Shown piece after piece: positions 6,373-15,092 of a DNA stretch of 24,104 nt (positions within the stretch are counted from its first letter, which is position 1; each line of letters opens with the position of its first letter). The stretch spans positions 1-24,104 of the forward strand of contig DATFJP010000141.1 in the NCBI GenBank assembly GCA_035269105.1, given 5' to 3'. The notes beneath the pieces were generated by a model. It was not told the origin of the DNA. It did no database searches and worked only from the letters and a program-made list of their open reading frames with translations. This DNA comes from JAQYVZ01 sp035269105. GTDB taxonomy: Bacteria > Desulfobacterota > Desulfuromonadia > Desulfuromonadales > BM103. The translations under genes and the position numbers were made by a program.

Positions 6373-6402
6373 TTGACATTGGGTGGCTACTTATCCTAAC
6401 GT
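6373..6402 (+). promoter_or_regulatory. Predicted promoter of the nuo operon
   Basis: A perfect TTGACA -35 (6373-6378) is followed after 18 nt by TAACGT (6397-6402), a poor -10 that keeps the key first, second and last bases. The leader would be about 70 nt and begins with a small inverted repeat, CGGCAA (6408-6413) and TTGCCG (6416-6421). The rest of the 6203-6480 gap holds no gene that I can support. Confidence 0.45.
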
Positions 6403-6480
6403 TCAGTCGGCAAAATTGCCGCCGATACTGGAATTGTGGCTGCCTTTCGGCAAAGCTCTTATTGGTAGGAGGACCCTTTA

Positions 6481-6837
6481 ATGCTGGATACTTACCTTCC
6501 GATTTTTACCCTGATCGTGATTGCCGTCTGCTTCGCCATCGGTTCGGTCGTCTTCTCCGGCCTGATTGGCCAGAAGAAGCCGAGCGCAGTGAAGCTGTCC
6601 CCTTATGAGTGCGGGATGCCGCCGGTCGGCTCAGCGCGTGAACGGTTTTCGGTGAAGTTCTACCTGGTGGCGATGACTTTCATCGTCTTCGACATCGAGG
6701 TGGTCTTCATGTACCCCTGGGCGGTGGTCTTCAAGGAACTCGGCCTGTACGGCGCTGCTGCCATGGGTGTCTTTGTCTTCGTGCTGATCATCGGCTTCGT
6801 CTATGAGTGGAAAAAGGGAGGTCTGGAATGGGAGTAG
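6481..6837 (+). CDS. nuoA: NADH-quinone oxidoreductase subunit A
   Basis: The protein is 118 residues with three membrane helices. The conserved loop YECGMPPVGSARERFSVKFYLVAM is followed by FDIEVVFMYPWA, both diagnostic of NuoA/ND3. NuoA is a membrane-arm subunit near the quinone chamber of complex I. A strong AGGAGG ribosome site (6467-6472) stands 8 nt before the ATG. It is the first gene of a 14-gene nuo operon, and its end overlaps the nuoB start by 10 nt. Confidence 0.98.
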   Translation: MLDTYLPIFTLIVIAVCFAIGSVVFSGLIGQKKPSAVKLSPYECGMPPVGSARERFSVKFYLVAMTFIVFDIEVVFMYPWAVVFKELGLYGAAAMGVFVFVLIIGFVYEWKKGGLEWE

Positions 6838-7337
6838 AAGAAACCCTGGGCAATAATGTCATCACTACGTCCCTGGACAAGGTTGTCAACTGGTCGCGTT
6901 CTCGTTCACTCTGGCCGATGACCTTTGGTCTGGCCTGCTGCGCCATCGAAATGATGGCCAGTGGCGCCGCGCGCTTCGACCTCGACCGCTTCGGAGTGCT
7001 GTTCCGTGCTTCGCCGCGGCAGGCGGACCTGATCATTGTAGCCGGGACGGTGACCAAGAAGATGGCGCCTGTCATCCAGACGGTCTATGAGCAGATGCCG
7101 GAACCCCGCTATGTCATAGCCATGGGCGCCTGTGCCTGCTCGGGGGGCATTTTCGATACCTACAGCACGGTGCAGGGTGTCGATGAATATCTGCCGGTGG
7201 ATGTCTACATCCCTGGTTGCCCGCCGCGCCCGGAAGGTCTGATTTACGGGCTCATGAAGCTGCAGGAGAAGATCATGCAGGAGCGCAATTCCTTCGGCGC
7301 CTCCCTCGGCATCGGCGAGCGCATCAGTGAAATCTGA
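6828..7337 (+). CDS. nuoB: NADH-quinone oxidoreductase subunit B (cluster N2)
   Basis: The protein is 169 residues from the ATG at 6828, which has a GGGAGG ribosome site; an in-frame ATG at 6807 lies inside nuoA and is less likely. The four ligands of the terminal [4Fe-4S] cluster N2 are visible: the tandem Cys37-Cys38 in FGLACCAIEMM, Cys102 in GACACSGG and Cys131 in PGCPPRPEG. Their spacing matches E. coli NuoB. N2 hands electrons to the quinone at the NuoB/NuoD interface. Confidence 0.98.
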   Translation: MGVEETLGNNVITTSLDKVVNWSRSRSLWPMTFGLACCAIEMMASGAARFDLDRFGVLFRASPRQADLIIVAGTVTKKMAPVIQTVYEQMPEPRYVIAMGACACSGGIFDTYSTVQGVDEYLPVDVYIPGCPPRPEGLIYGLMKLQEKIMQERNSFGASLGIGERISEI

Positions 7338-7402
7338 TCTGATTTGAGTTCCGGCCGGCATCCGGCGGAGAACGAATTCTACCAAGACAGGAAGCAACCG
7401 TT

Positions 7403-7885
7403 ATGACTTTACAGGCTGTTGTTGAAAAGCTGAAAGCCAAGTTCGGCGACACGGTATTGGATGAGCGCGAATTCCGCGGCGAAATGACCGTCACCGTCAA
7501 GAAGGAAGAGATCGTTGCGGTCTGCACCTTCTTGAAGGAGGAACTGGGCTTCAATTTCCTGACCGACCTCTGCAGTTTGGACTACCTGGGCCAGGCGCCG
7601 CGCTTCATGGTGGTCTACCAGCTGTACAGCATCGGCGACCATCTGCGCTTGCGCCTCAAGGCTCCGGTCGAGGAGGCCGATGCCACCATCGACACGGTCA
7701 GCGGCATCTGGTCGACCGCCAACTGGCTGGAGCGGGAATGCTGGGACATGATGGGCATCGTCTTCAACAATCATCCTGATCCGCGCCGCATTCTGATGCC
7801 GGACGACTGGGAAGGTCACCCGCTGCGCAAGGATTATCCGGTCCAGGGGCCCGACCGCGAGCCTTATCAGGGTCGGATTGAGTAG
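7403..7885 (+). CDS. nuoC: NADH-quinone oxidoreductase subunit C
   Basis: The protein is 160 residues, soluble, from the hydrophilic arm of complex I. Typical NuoC/30-kDa features are FLTDLCSLDYLG in the middle and the signature WLERECWDMMGIVFNNHPDPRRILMPDDW, then GHPLRKDYPV at the C-terminus. NuoC is separate from NuoD here, unlike the fused NuoCD of E. coli. The gap from nuoB is 65 nt, with an AGGAAG ribosome site. Confidence 0.97.
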   Translation: MTLQAVVEKLKAKFGDTVLDEREFRGEMTVTVKKEEIVAVCTFLKEELGFNFLTDLCSLDYLGQAPRFMVVYQLYSIGDHLRLRLKAPVEEADATIDTVSGIWSTANWLERECWDMMGIVFNNHPDPRRILMPDDWEGHPLRKDYPVQGPDREPYQGRIE

Positions 7886-7929
7886 TTCACGGGAAATCAG
7901 GTTTACCTTTTCATAGATGAGGCAGACAA

Positions 7930-9108
7930 ATGGCAAACGTTGAAACCATGACCATCAACATGGGACCTCAGCATCCCTCGACCCACGGTGTGCTGCGGCT
8001 GGTTCTGGAGCTGGACGGCGAGAAAGTCGTCAAGGCCGTTCCGCATATCGGCTTCCTGCATCGCGGCATCGAAAAGCTGTCCGAGCATCGTACTTACCAC
8101 CAGATCCTGCCCCTGACCGACCGGCTCGACTACCTTGCGCCCATGCACAACAATCTCGGCTACGTGCTGGCTGTCGAGAAGCTGCTCGGTCTGAGCGATG
8201 CGATTCCGGAGCGGGCGCAGGTGGTGCGTGTCCTGCTGGCCGAACTGACCCGTCTCAAGAGCCATCTGGTCTGGCTGGCCTGTCATGCTCTCGATATCGG
8301 TGCCATGACGGTGTTCATTTACTGCTTTCGCGAGCGCGAGCACATCATGAACATCTACGAGAAGGTCTCCGGGGCCCGCATGACCTCGAACTATTTCCGC
8401 GTCGGCGGCCTGTCGGCCGACCTGCCGGCCGGCCTCGAGCAGGAGATCCGTGACTTCGTCAACGAGATGCCGCGGCATATCGAAACCTACGAAGGGTTGT
8501 TGACCGGCAACAAGATCTGGCAGAAGCGGATCATGGATGTCGGCGTGATCAGCGGCGAGGATGCCATCGATCTCGGTGTCACCGGGCCTTCGCTCCGCGC
8601 TTCCGGGGTCGACTGGGACCTGCGCCGCGACCAGCCTTACAGCGGCTACGAGAACTACGATTTTGAGGTTATCGTCGAGCAGGGCTGCGATACCTGGGCC
8701 CGTTACCATGCCCGTCTCAAGGAGATGCGTGAATCCTGCAAGATCATCCACCAGGCCCTCGACAAGCTCGAGCCGGGTCCGATCCTGGCCGATGCGCCCA
8801 AGGTCGTGCTGCCGCCCAAGCAGGATGTGGTCAATACCATCGAGGCCCTGATTCATCAGTTCAAGATCATTACCGAAGGCTTCCCGGCCGAAAAGGGTGA
8901 AGTCTATGTCGGTGTCGAGAATCCCAAGGGCGAGGTCGGTTTCTACATCAATTCAGAGGGCGGCCCCCGTCCCTATCGCATGAAGATCCGTCCGGCTTCC
9001 TTCGTCAACCTGCAGGCTCTGCCCAAAATGGTCGAAGGCGGGCTGATCGCCGACGTAGTGGCGATTATCGGCACACTCGATATCGTGCTGGGCGAGATTG
9101 ACCGTTAA
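7930..9108 (+). CDS. nuoD: NADH-quinone oxidoreductase subunit D (49-kDa homologue)
   Basis: The protein is 392 residues and forms much of the quinone-binding site together with NuoB. The N-terminal MTINMGPQHPSTHGVLR holds the conserved His pair facing the quinone headgroup, followed by HIGFLHRGIEKLSEHRTY and DRLDYLAPMHNN. The C-terminus ends in the usual DIVLGEIDR. It is related to [NiFe]-hydrogenase large subunits but lacks the nickel-binding cysteine motifs. A GAGG-type ribosome site precedes the start. Confidence 0.98.
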   Translation: MANVETMTINMGPQHPSTHGVLRLVLELDGEKVVKAVPHIGFLHRGIEKLSEHRTYHQILPLTDRLDYLAPMHNNLGYVLAVEKLLGLSDAIPERAQVVRVLLAELTRLKSHLVWLACHALDIGAMTVFIYCFREREHIMNIYEKVSGARMTSNYFRVGGLSADLPAGLEQEIRDFVNEMPRHIETYEGLLTGNKIWQKRIMDVGVISGEDAIDLGVTGPSLRASGVDWDLRRDQPYSGYENYDFEVIVEQGCDTWARYHARLKEMRESCKIIHQALDKLEPGPILADAPKVVLPPKQDVVNTIEALIHQFKIITEGFPAEKGEVYVGVENPKGEVGFYINSEGGPRPYRMKIRPASFVNLQALPKMVEGGLIADVVAIIGTLDIVLGEIDR

Positions 9109-9126
9109 CCATCCGAGGAGCCAGCT

Positions 9127-9627
9127 ATGAGTGAGGCTGTCGAAACCAACGTCCAGGAAGAAGAAATCGATCTGACCGGCGCCAACCAGGTCATCGACAA
9201 GTATCTTGATATGCCCGGCGCGCTGATGCCGGTGCTGCAGGGCATCCAGGAGTTTTACGGCTACGTGCCCGAGCCGACCGTGCACCTGGCTGCGGAGCGC
9301 CTGAACGTTTACCCCAGCCAGATCTATGGCGTGCTGACCTTCTACGCCCAGTTCCATCTTGAGCCGCGCGGCAAATACATCATCCGCATCTGCATGGGCA
9401 CGGCCTGTCACGTCAAGGGCGCGGTCCGCATCGGCGACACCATCTCGGATCGTCTGGGCATCGGCCACGCCGAGACCACGGAAGACCTGTTGTTCACGGT
9501 GGAGCACGTCGCCTGCATCGGCGCCTGCGGCATGGCGCCGGTCATTATGGTCAACGACGGCACCTACGGCTCGCTGACCGTGCAGAAAACCAACGAAGTC
9601 ATGGACAAATACAAAGAACTGGGATGA
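9127..9627 (+). CDS. nuoE: NADH-quinone oxidoreductase subunit E ([2Fe-2S] N1a)
   Basis: The protein is 166 residues with a helical N-terminal part and a thioredoxin-like ferredoxin domain. All four N1a cluster ligands are present: Cys89 and Cys94 (CMGTACHVKGA), Cys130 and Cys134 (CIGACGMAP). It belongs to the NADH dehydrogenase module with NuoF and NuoG. A GAGGAG ribosome site precedes the start, and its stop overlaps the nuoF start (ATGA at 9624-9627). Confidence 0.98.
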   Translation: MSEAVETNVQEEEIDLTGANQVIDKYLDMPGALMPVLQGIQEFYGYVPEPTVHLAAERLNVYPSQIYGVLTFYAQFHLEPRGKYIIRICMGTACHVKGAVRIGDTISDRLGIGHAETTEDLLFTVEHVACIGACGMAPVIMVNDGTYGSLTVQKTNEVMDKYKELG

Positions 9628-11420
9628 CCGAGGGATATATGGCCGAAACAGCTGAAAATGTCCAAGTATTGATCTGTACCGGTACCGGCGGCCTTGCTTC
9701 CGGCGCCCAGGGCGTGGTCGAAGCCTTCGAGGCCGAATTCGAAAGGCAGGGGGTCGCAGCCAAGATCGGCAGCCACTGTGATGTCAAGAAGACCGGCTGC
9801 CGTGGTCTGTGCGCCAACGACGTACTGGTCGACGTCATCCTGCCCGGTCAGGATGCGGTGACCTACGATTTCGTGACACCCGAACTGGTGCCGCAGATCG
9901 TCGAGCAGCACATGCTCGGCAACGAGCCGGTCCCGAAAAAGGTCGCCGGACCTTACTACGACAAGTTCCTCGAGAAGCAGCAGCGCATCATCTTCTCCCG
10001 CTGCGGCATCATCGACGCCGAAAGCATGGACGACTTTCTTGCCAACCAGGGTTTTACCGGCATCAAGAAGGCCGTGACCATGAAGCCGGAGGATGTTATC
10101 GAGGAAGTCAAGCGTTCCGGCCTGCGCGGCCGCGGCGGCGGCGGCTTCCCGACCGGCGTCAAGTGGTCTTTCTGCAAGGCGACACCCGGCGATAAAAAGT
10201 ACCTGATCTGCAACGCGGACGAAGGCGACCCCGGCGCCTTCATGGACCGCTCGGTGCTCGAGGGCGACCCCTACGGCGTTATCGAGGGCATGATGATCGC
10301 CGCCTACGCCATCGGCTGCGGCTTCGGCTACGTCTATTGCCGCGCCGAATACCCGCTGGCCATCAAGCGCCTGCAGATGGCCATCGATACCTGCTATGAA
10401 AAAGGCATCCTCGGCAAGGACTGCATGGGCCTCGGCTTCGATTTCGACATGCGCATCAAAGCCGGTGCCGGCGCCTTCGTCTGCGGCGAGGAAACCGCCC
10501 TGATGGCCTCCATCGAAGGCGAGCGCGGCATGTCCCGGCCCCGCCCGCCCTTCCCGGCCGTGCGCGGTCTCTGGACCTATCCGACCAACATCAACAACGT
10601 CGAGACCTTCGCCAATGTCGCCTACATCTTCTACCACGGCGCCGACTGGTTCAACTCGATCGGCACCGAAGGCACCAAAGGCACCAAGATTTTCGCCCTG
10701 ACCGGCAAGGTCAAGCACACCGGCTTGGTCGAGGTTCCCGCCGGCACCACCATGAAGGAAGTCATCTACGACGTCTGCGGCGGCATCCACAACAACCGCA
10801 AGTTCAAGGCGGTACAGGCCGGCGGCCCCTCCGGCGGCTGCCTGCCGGCCGAGGCCCTGGACGCCGAGGTCGACTACGACTCGCTGATCAAGGCCGGCGC
10901 CATGATGGGCTCCGGCGGCCTGGTGGTCATGGACGAGACCACCTGCATGGTGGATATCGCCCGCTTCTTCCTGAACTTCACCCGCGTCGAGTCCTGCGGC
11001 AAGTGCATCCCCTGCCGCATCGGCCTGAAGATCATGCTGGAGATTCTCGAGCGGATCACCGAGGGCGAGGGGCAGGAGGGCGACATCGAGATGCTCGAGG
11101 ACATGGCCATCGACATCAAGAAAAGTTCGCTCTGCGGTCTGGGGCAGACGGCCCCCAACCCGGTCCTGTCGACCATCCGCTACTTCCGGAATGAATACGA
11201 AGCACACATTCATGAGAAGGAGTGCCCCTCGCACGCCTGCAAGCCGCTGCTGCATTACCGCGTCATCGAGGAGAAGTGCAAGAAGTGCGGCCTCTGTCCC
11301 AAGGTCTGTCCGGTCGACTGCATCTCCTGGGAGAAGGGCAAGGTGGCCTATATCGACCGTGACAAGTGCACCGAGTGCACCTCCTGCTACGATGCCTGCC
11401 GCTTCATGGCGATTGAATAG
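9624..11420 (+). CDS. nuoF: NADH-quinone oxidoreductase subunit F, extended form (FMN, N3 plus ferredoxin domain)
   Basis: NuoF oxidises NADH through FMN. At 598 residues it is longer than E. coli NuoF (about 445). An N-terminal thioredoxin-like domain (residues about 12-95) is added. The NADH/FMN core follows, with LRGRGGGGFPTGVKW (about 165-180) and CNADEGDPGAFMDR. Cluster N3 ligands are Cys458, Cys461, Cys464 and Cys504. A C-terminal two-cluster ferredoxin domain has Cys552/555/558/562 and Cys582/585/588/592. This architecture resembles HydB/HndC subunits of NAD(P)-linked hydrogenases. In the N-terminal domain the usual second cysteine of the C-x4-C pair is Gly23 (CTGTGG), though Cys18, Cys59 and Cys63 remain and an extra Cys52 is present. 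The ATG at 9639 is an alternative start. Confidence 0.97.
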   Translation: MTEGYMAETAENVQVLICTGTGGLASGAQGVVEAFEAEFERQGVAAKIGSHCDVKKTGCRGLCANDVLVDVILPGQDAVTYDFVTPELVPQIVEQHMLGNEPVPKKVAGPYYDKFLEKQQRIIFSRCGIIDAESMDDFLANQGFTGIKKAVTMKPEDVIEEVKRSGLRGRGGGGFPTGVKWSFCKATPGDKKYLICNADEGDPGAFMDRSVLEGDPYGVIEGMMIAAYAIGCGFGYVYCRAEYPLAIKRLQMAIDTCYEKGILGKDCMGLGFDFDMRIKAGAGAFVCGEETALMASIEGERGMSRPRPPFPAVRGLWTYPTNINNVETFANVAYIFYHGADWFNSIGTEGTKGTKIFALTGKVKHTGLVEVPAGTTMKEVIYDVCGGIHNNRKFKAVQAGGPSGGCLPAEALDAEVDYDSLIKAGAMMGSGGLVVMDETTCMVDIARFFLNFTRVESCGKCIPCRIGLKIMLEILERITEGEGQEGDIEMLEDMAIDIKKSSLCGLGQTAPNPVLSTIRYFRNEYEAHIHEKECPSHACKPLLHYRVIEEKCKKCGLCPKVCPVDCISWEKGKVAYIDRDKCTECTSCYDACRFMAIE

Positions 11421-11453
11421 ACGATATCCAGCTGACACGATAACGAGGACACG

Positions 11454-13934
11454 ATGGTTAACCTGACGATCGACGGCAAGCAGATTACAGTCCCGAAAAA
11501 CGCCACTATCTACGAGGCGGCCAAGGAAAACGGCATCGACATCCCGGTGCTCTGCTATGCCAAGAAACTGCTGCCTTACGGCGCCTGCCGCATCTGCCTG
11601 GTCGAGGTCGAGCAGATGAAGGGCCGTCTGATTCCCTCCTGCACCACGCCGGTGACGGAGGGTATGGTCGTGACGACCAATTCCGAAGAGATCACCAAGG
11701 TCCGCAAGACGGTGCTGGAGTTTCTGCTGGTCAACCACGTGATCGAATGTCCGATCTGCGACAAGGGCGGCGAGTGCGACCTGCAGGATCTGACCTACGA
11801 ATACGAAGTGGTGACCAACCGTTTCGAGGGTGAAAAATTCGACCTGCCCACTGACGAAGTCAACCCGCTGATCGAGCGCAACATGAACCGTTGCGTGCTC
11901 TGCGGCAAATGCGTCCGGGTCTGCGATGAGATCGTCGGCTACGGTTCCTACTCCTTCATCAACCGCGGCTTCGAAACCAAGATCGCCACCGCTTTCGATC
12001 GCGGACTCCACTGTGAATTCTGCGGCCAGTGCGTTTCCATGTGCCCGGTCGGTGCCCTGCTGCCCCGGCCTTTCAAGTTCAAGGCCCGTCCCTGGCAGCT
12101 CAAGGAGGTCGACAGCGTCTGCGGCTACTGCGGCAACGGCTGCACCGTGACCCTGGGCGTTTTGAACAACAAGGTCGAAACCATCCGCTTCAACGACAAG
12201 ATCGGCGTCAACGACGGCAACCTCTGCATCCGGGGTCGGTTCGGCTACTCCTACGTCAACAGCGACGAGCGCCTGGCCAAACCTCTGGTCCGCAAGGACG
12301 ACCGACTGGTCGAGGTGGATTGGGACGAAGCCCTGCAGGCTGTCGCCGATGGTTTCCGGGCGGCGCAGGAGGGGACCGGTGTCGGCATTCTGTCCGGTGG
12401 CCGCCTGACCAACGAAGAACTGTTTCTGCTCAAGAACCTGGCGAAAACCATCGGTACCGAAAATCTCGATCACTCCGGCGGCGAGTGCTACAAGGGCGTT
12501 ACCGAAGGTCTGCTCGAAACCCTCGGCATCCAGGCTTCCACCGGCACCTTCCCGCAGATCGAGCAGGCCAACGTGGTGCTCGCCATCCGCAATGATTTTT
12601 ATGACACGCATCCCGTGGTCGGCATGGTCATCAATCAGGCAGTGCGGCGCAACAACGCCCAGCTGCTGGTCGTGGCGGACAAGCGCGGCAAGCTGAGCAA
12701 GCTGCCTCGCGCCAAGACCCTGCTGTCCGGCCCCGGTCTGGAACTGGATGTGCTGAACGGTCTCTGCCAGGTTCTGCTGGACGAAGGACTGGCCAAAACC
12801 GAGGACGTCGCTGGGGTTGAACAACTCAAACAGTCCCTGGCGGAATTCACTCCGGACCAGGTCGCCGCGCGGACCGGCGTTGCCGCGGATGGATTGCGCG
12901 AGGCCGCCCGCCAGCTGGCCGGCGCCGAGAATGCCGCCATCATGCTGGCCTATGGCCTGCCTTACACCGGTTTGAGCAAGGAACTGGCGGTGGCCGCGGC
13001 CAATCTGGCCCTGCTGACCGGGATTGCCGGCCGTGAAGGCAGCGGCCTGTACCTGTGCGGCGAAAAGGCCAACAGCCAGGGCGCCATCGACCTCGGCATC
13101 CTGCCGGGCGACAAGGGCATGGGTGCCCAGGCCATGCTGGAAGCTGCCGGGCAAGGCAAGCTGGGCGCTCTGTATGTGGTCGGCGAAGACCCGGTGGCCG
13201 CTTACCCCGATCGGGATAAAGTGGAAAAAGCTCTGGAGCAGGTGCCCTTCCTCGTGGTGCAGGATATCTTCCTGTCGAGTACCGCCGCGAAGGCGGATGT
13301 GGTCCTGCCGGCGGCATCCTTTGCCGAAAAGGAGGGGACCTTCACCAATGCCGAACGCCGTATCCAGCGCGTTCGGGCCGGCATCCCCAAACCCGGGCAG
13401 GCCAGAACCGACGGCGAAATTATCGGTCAGCTCGACAACAAGCTCGGTGGCAGCCTGGCTTTTACCGGTCCCGCGGCGATTTTCGCCGAGATCGGCAAGG
13501 ACACTCCGGCCTATGCCGCGTTCGACTACGACCAGATCGGTCCGCAGGGCATGGTCTGGGGCGGCGAGACCCTCGCCCCGCCAACCCGCAAGCTGGGTGC
13601 GGCAGCCGCGGCGCCGCTGGTCGAGGGGGACTATCGCCTGGTGACCGGCAGCACTCTCTACCACAGCGGCACGACCTCGACCCGCGCCAAGGGGCCGCTG
13701 GCCGTGGTCCCCGAAGCTTTCGTCGAATTGGGCCGCGAGGACGCCGGTGACCTGGACATCAAGGACGGCGACATGGTCAAGATCTCCGGCAACGGTGTCG
13801 AGCTCAAGCTCAAGGCCAAGGTCGACAACCGGCTGCCCAAGGGAGTTCTGTTTGCTCCCTACCACTTCGGGGAATCAGGGGTCAACCGCCTCTACAAGGG
13901 AGAAACAGCCATCCCGGTATCAGTCAGCAAGTAA
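11454..13934 (+). CDS. nuoG: NADH-quinone oxidoreductase subunit G
   Basis: NuoG (826 residues) is the large electron-relay subunit of the NADH module. The N-terminal [2Fe-2S] N1b site has Cys34, Cys45, Cys48 and Cys63. The His-ligated cluster N5 has His95, Cys99, Cys102 and Cys108. Two further [4Fe-4S] motifs follow, Cys147/150/153/157 and Cys187/190/193/197. The optional N7 site is complete, with Cys223, Cys226, Cys230 and Cys258, as in E. coli and Thermus but missing in mitochondria. The remainder is a molybdopterin-oxidoreductase-like domain, ending in a dinucleotide-binding-type domain (about 725-826). It is not expected to bind molybdenum in complex I. The gap from nuoF is 33 nt. Confidence 0.97.
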   Translation: MVNLTIDGKQITVPKNATIYEAAKENGIDIPVLCYAKKLLPYGACRICLVEVEQMKGRLIPSCTTPVTEGMVVTTNSEEITKVRKTVLEFLLVNHVIECPICDKGGECDLQDLTYEYEVVTNRFEGEKFDLPTDEVNPLIERNMNRCVLCGKCVRVCDEIVGYGSYSFINRGFETKIATAFDRGLHCEFCGQCVSMCPVGALLPRPFKFKARPWQLKEVDSVCGYCGNGCTVTLGVLNNKVETIRFNDKIGVNDGNLCIRGRFGYSYVNSDERLAKPLVRKDDRLVEVDWDEALQAVADGFRAAQEGTGVGILSGGRLTNEELFLLKNLAKTIGTENLDHSGGECYKGVTEGLLETLGIQASTGTFPQIEQANVVLAIRNDFYDTHPVVGMVINQAVRRNNAQLLVVADKRGKLSKLPRAKTLLSGPGLELDVLNGLCQVLLDEGLAKTEDVAGVEQLKQSLAEFTPDQVAARTGVAADGLREAARQLAGAENAAIMLAYGLPYTGLSKELAVAAANLALLTGIAGREGSGLYLCGEKANSQGAIDLGILPGDKGMGAQAMLEAAGQGKLGALYVVGEDPVAAYPDRDKVEKALEQVPFLVVQDIFLSSTAAKADVVLPAASFAEKEGTFTNAERRIQRVRAGIPKPGQARTDGEIIGQLDNKLGGSLAFTGPAAIFAEIGKDTPAYAAFDYDQIGPQGMVWGGETLAPPTRKLGAAAAAPLVEGDYRLVTGSTLYHSGTTSTRAKGPLAVVPEAFVELGREDAGDLDIKDGDMVKISGNGVELKLKAKVDNRLPKGVLFAPYHFGESGVNRLYKGETAIPVSVSK

Positions 13935-14012
13935 CGGGACGTAAAAACCCGCTTCGATTATCGGCCCGCTTTGGGGCTCAACTGAGAATACGGAACGAGG
14001 AAGAGGATTGTC

Positions 14013-15059
14013 ATGACGGAAATGCTGAGCTTATCTAACAATATGCCGCTTTTTCTCGGGATGATGCTGTTGAAGATTTTGGTTGTCTTCATCGTCGTGA
14101 TCTTGATTGTCGCTTACGCCACCTGGTGCGAGCGCAAGATCATCGGCCACATGCAGACCCGGCTCGGGCCCATGCGAACCGGCTGGCACGGCCTGCTGCA
14201 GCCGATCGCCGACGGCCTCAAGCTGTTCTTCAAGGAAGACATCATCCCTGCCCAGGCCAGCGTAGTCTCTTTCGTTCTGGCACCGATGATGATCCTGATC
14301 CCGGCGTTCATCACCATCGCCGTGGTCCCGTTCGGACCCGATATCACCATCAACGGTCTGGCGGTACCGCAGCAGATCGCCGATCTGAACGTCGGCATCC
14401 TCTACGTTCTCGCGTTTGCCGGGCTGGGCGTTTACGGTATCGTCCTGGCTGGCTGGAGTTCCAACAGCAAATACTCCCTGCTCGGCGGTATCCGCGCTTC
14501 GGCGCAGATGATTTCCTATGAACTGGCCGCCGGCCTGACCATCATCGCCGTGTTCATGCTGGCAGAGTCCCTGAGCCTGCGTCAGATCGTCGCCATCCAG
14601 TCCGGACCGCTCTGGGGGGTGATCCCGTTTCTGCCCAACTGGTATGTTTTTACGCAGCCGCTGGCGTTCTGCCTGTTCATTATCACCGGCCTTGCGGAGA
14701 TCAACCGAACCCCCTTTGATATGCCCGAGGCGGAGAGCGAGCTGGTCTCAGGTTTCTGTACCGAATACTCTTCCATGAAGTACGCCCTCTTCTTCATGGC
14801 CGAATACGCCAACATGGTCGTCATCGCCGCCATCGCTTCAACCTTGTTCCTGGGCGGCTGGTACGGCCCGCTGCCGAGCAGCCTGGGCTTTGTGAACATC
14901 CTGGGCAAGATCTTCGCGATCATGTTCTTCTGCATCTGGCTGCGCGCCACCCTGCCGCGCGTCCGCTACGATCAGCTGATGACGTTGGGTTGGAAGATCC
15001 TGATTCCTCTTGCTCTGCTCAACGTAATTGTGACCGCCATTGTGGTTCTTTTGACATAA
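14013..15059 (+). CDS. nuoH: NADH-quinone oxidoreductase subunit H
   Basis: The protein is 348 residues, a multi-pass membrane subunit that links the quinone site to the proton-pumping arm. Diagnostic segments are CERKIIGHMQTRLGPMR, QPIADGLKLFFKEDIIP, SKYSLLGGIRASAQMISYE and EINRTPFDMPEAESELVSGF. The last belongs to the acidic cytoplasmic loop next to the quinone tunnel. A GGAAGAGG ribosome site precedes the start. The 78-nt gap after nuoG is the largest within the nuo operon and shows only short imperfect inverted repeats. Confidence 0.98.
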   Translation: MTEMLSLSNNMPLFLGMMLLKILVVFIVVILIVAYATWCERKIIGHMQTRLGPMRTGWHGLLQPIADGLKLFFKEDIIPAQASVVSFVLAPMMILIPAFITIAVVPFGPDITINGLAVPQQIADLNVGILYVLAFAGLGVYGIVLAGWSSNSKYSLLGGIRASAQMISYELAAGLTIIAVFMLAESLSLRQIVAIQSGPLWGVIPFLPNWYVFTQPLAFCLFIITGLAEINRTPFDMPEAESELVSGFCTEYSSMKYALFFMAEYANMVVIAAIASTLFLGGWYGPLPSSLGFVNILGKIFAIMFFCIWLRATLPRVRYDQLMTLGWKILIPLALLNVIVTAIVVLLT

Positions 15060-15092
15060 AACCCACTCCTGTGAAGATAAGAGGATAGATCC

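Noticed and set aside
10660..10700. Short GTEGTKGTK triplet repeat in nuoF
   Set aside because: Similar GTE..KGTK text occurs at this place in ordinary NuoF proteins as I recall them, so it is not an insertion.
9564..13865. A 1433-codon open frame on the minus strand, antisense to nuoF and nuoG
   Set aside because: It is codon-on-codon in register with nuoF and nuoG, so a stop could only arise from TTA, CTA or TCA codons, which are rare in this GC-rich genome. Its translation looks like reversed coding bias with no recognisable domain, while the plus strand encodes two unmistakable complex I subunits.
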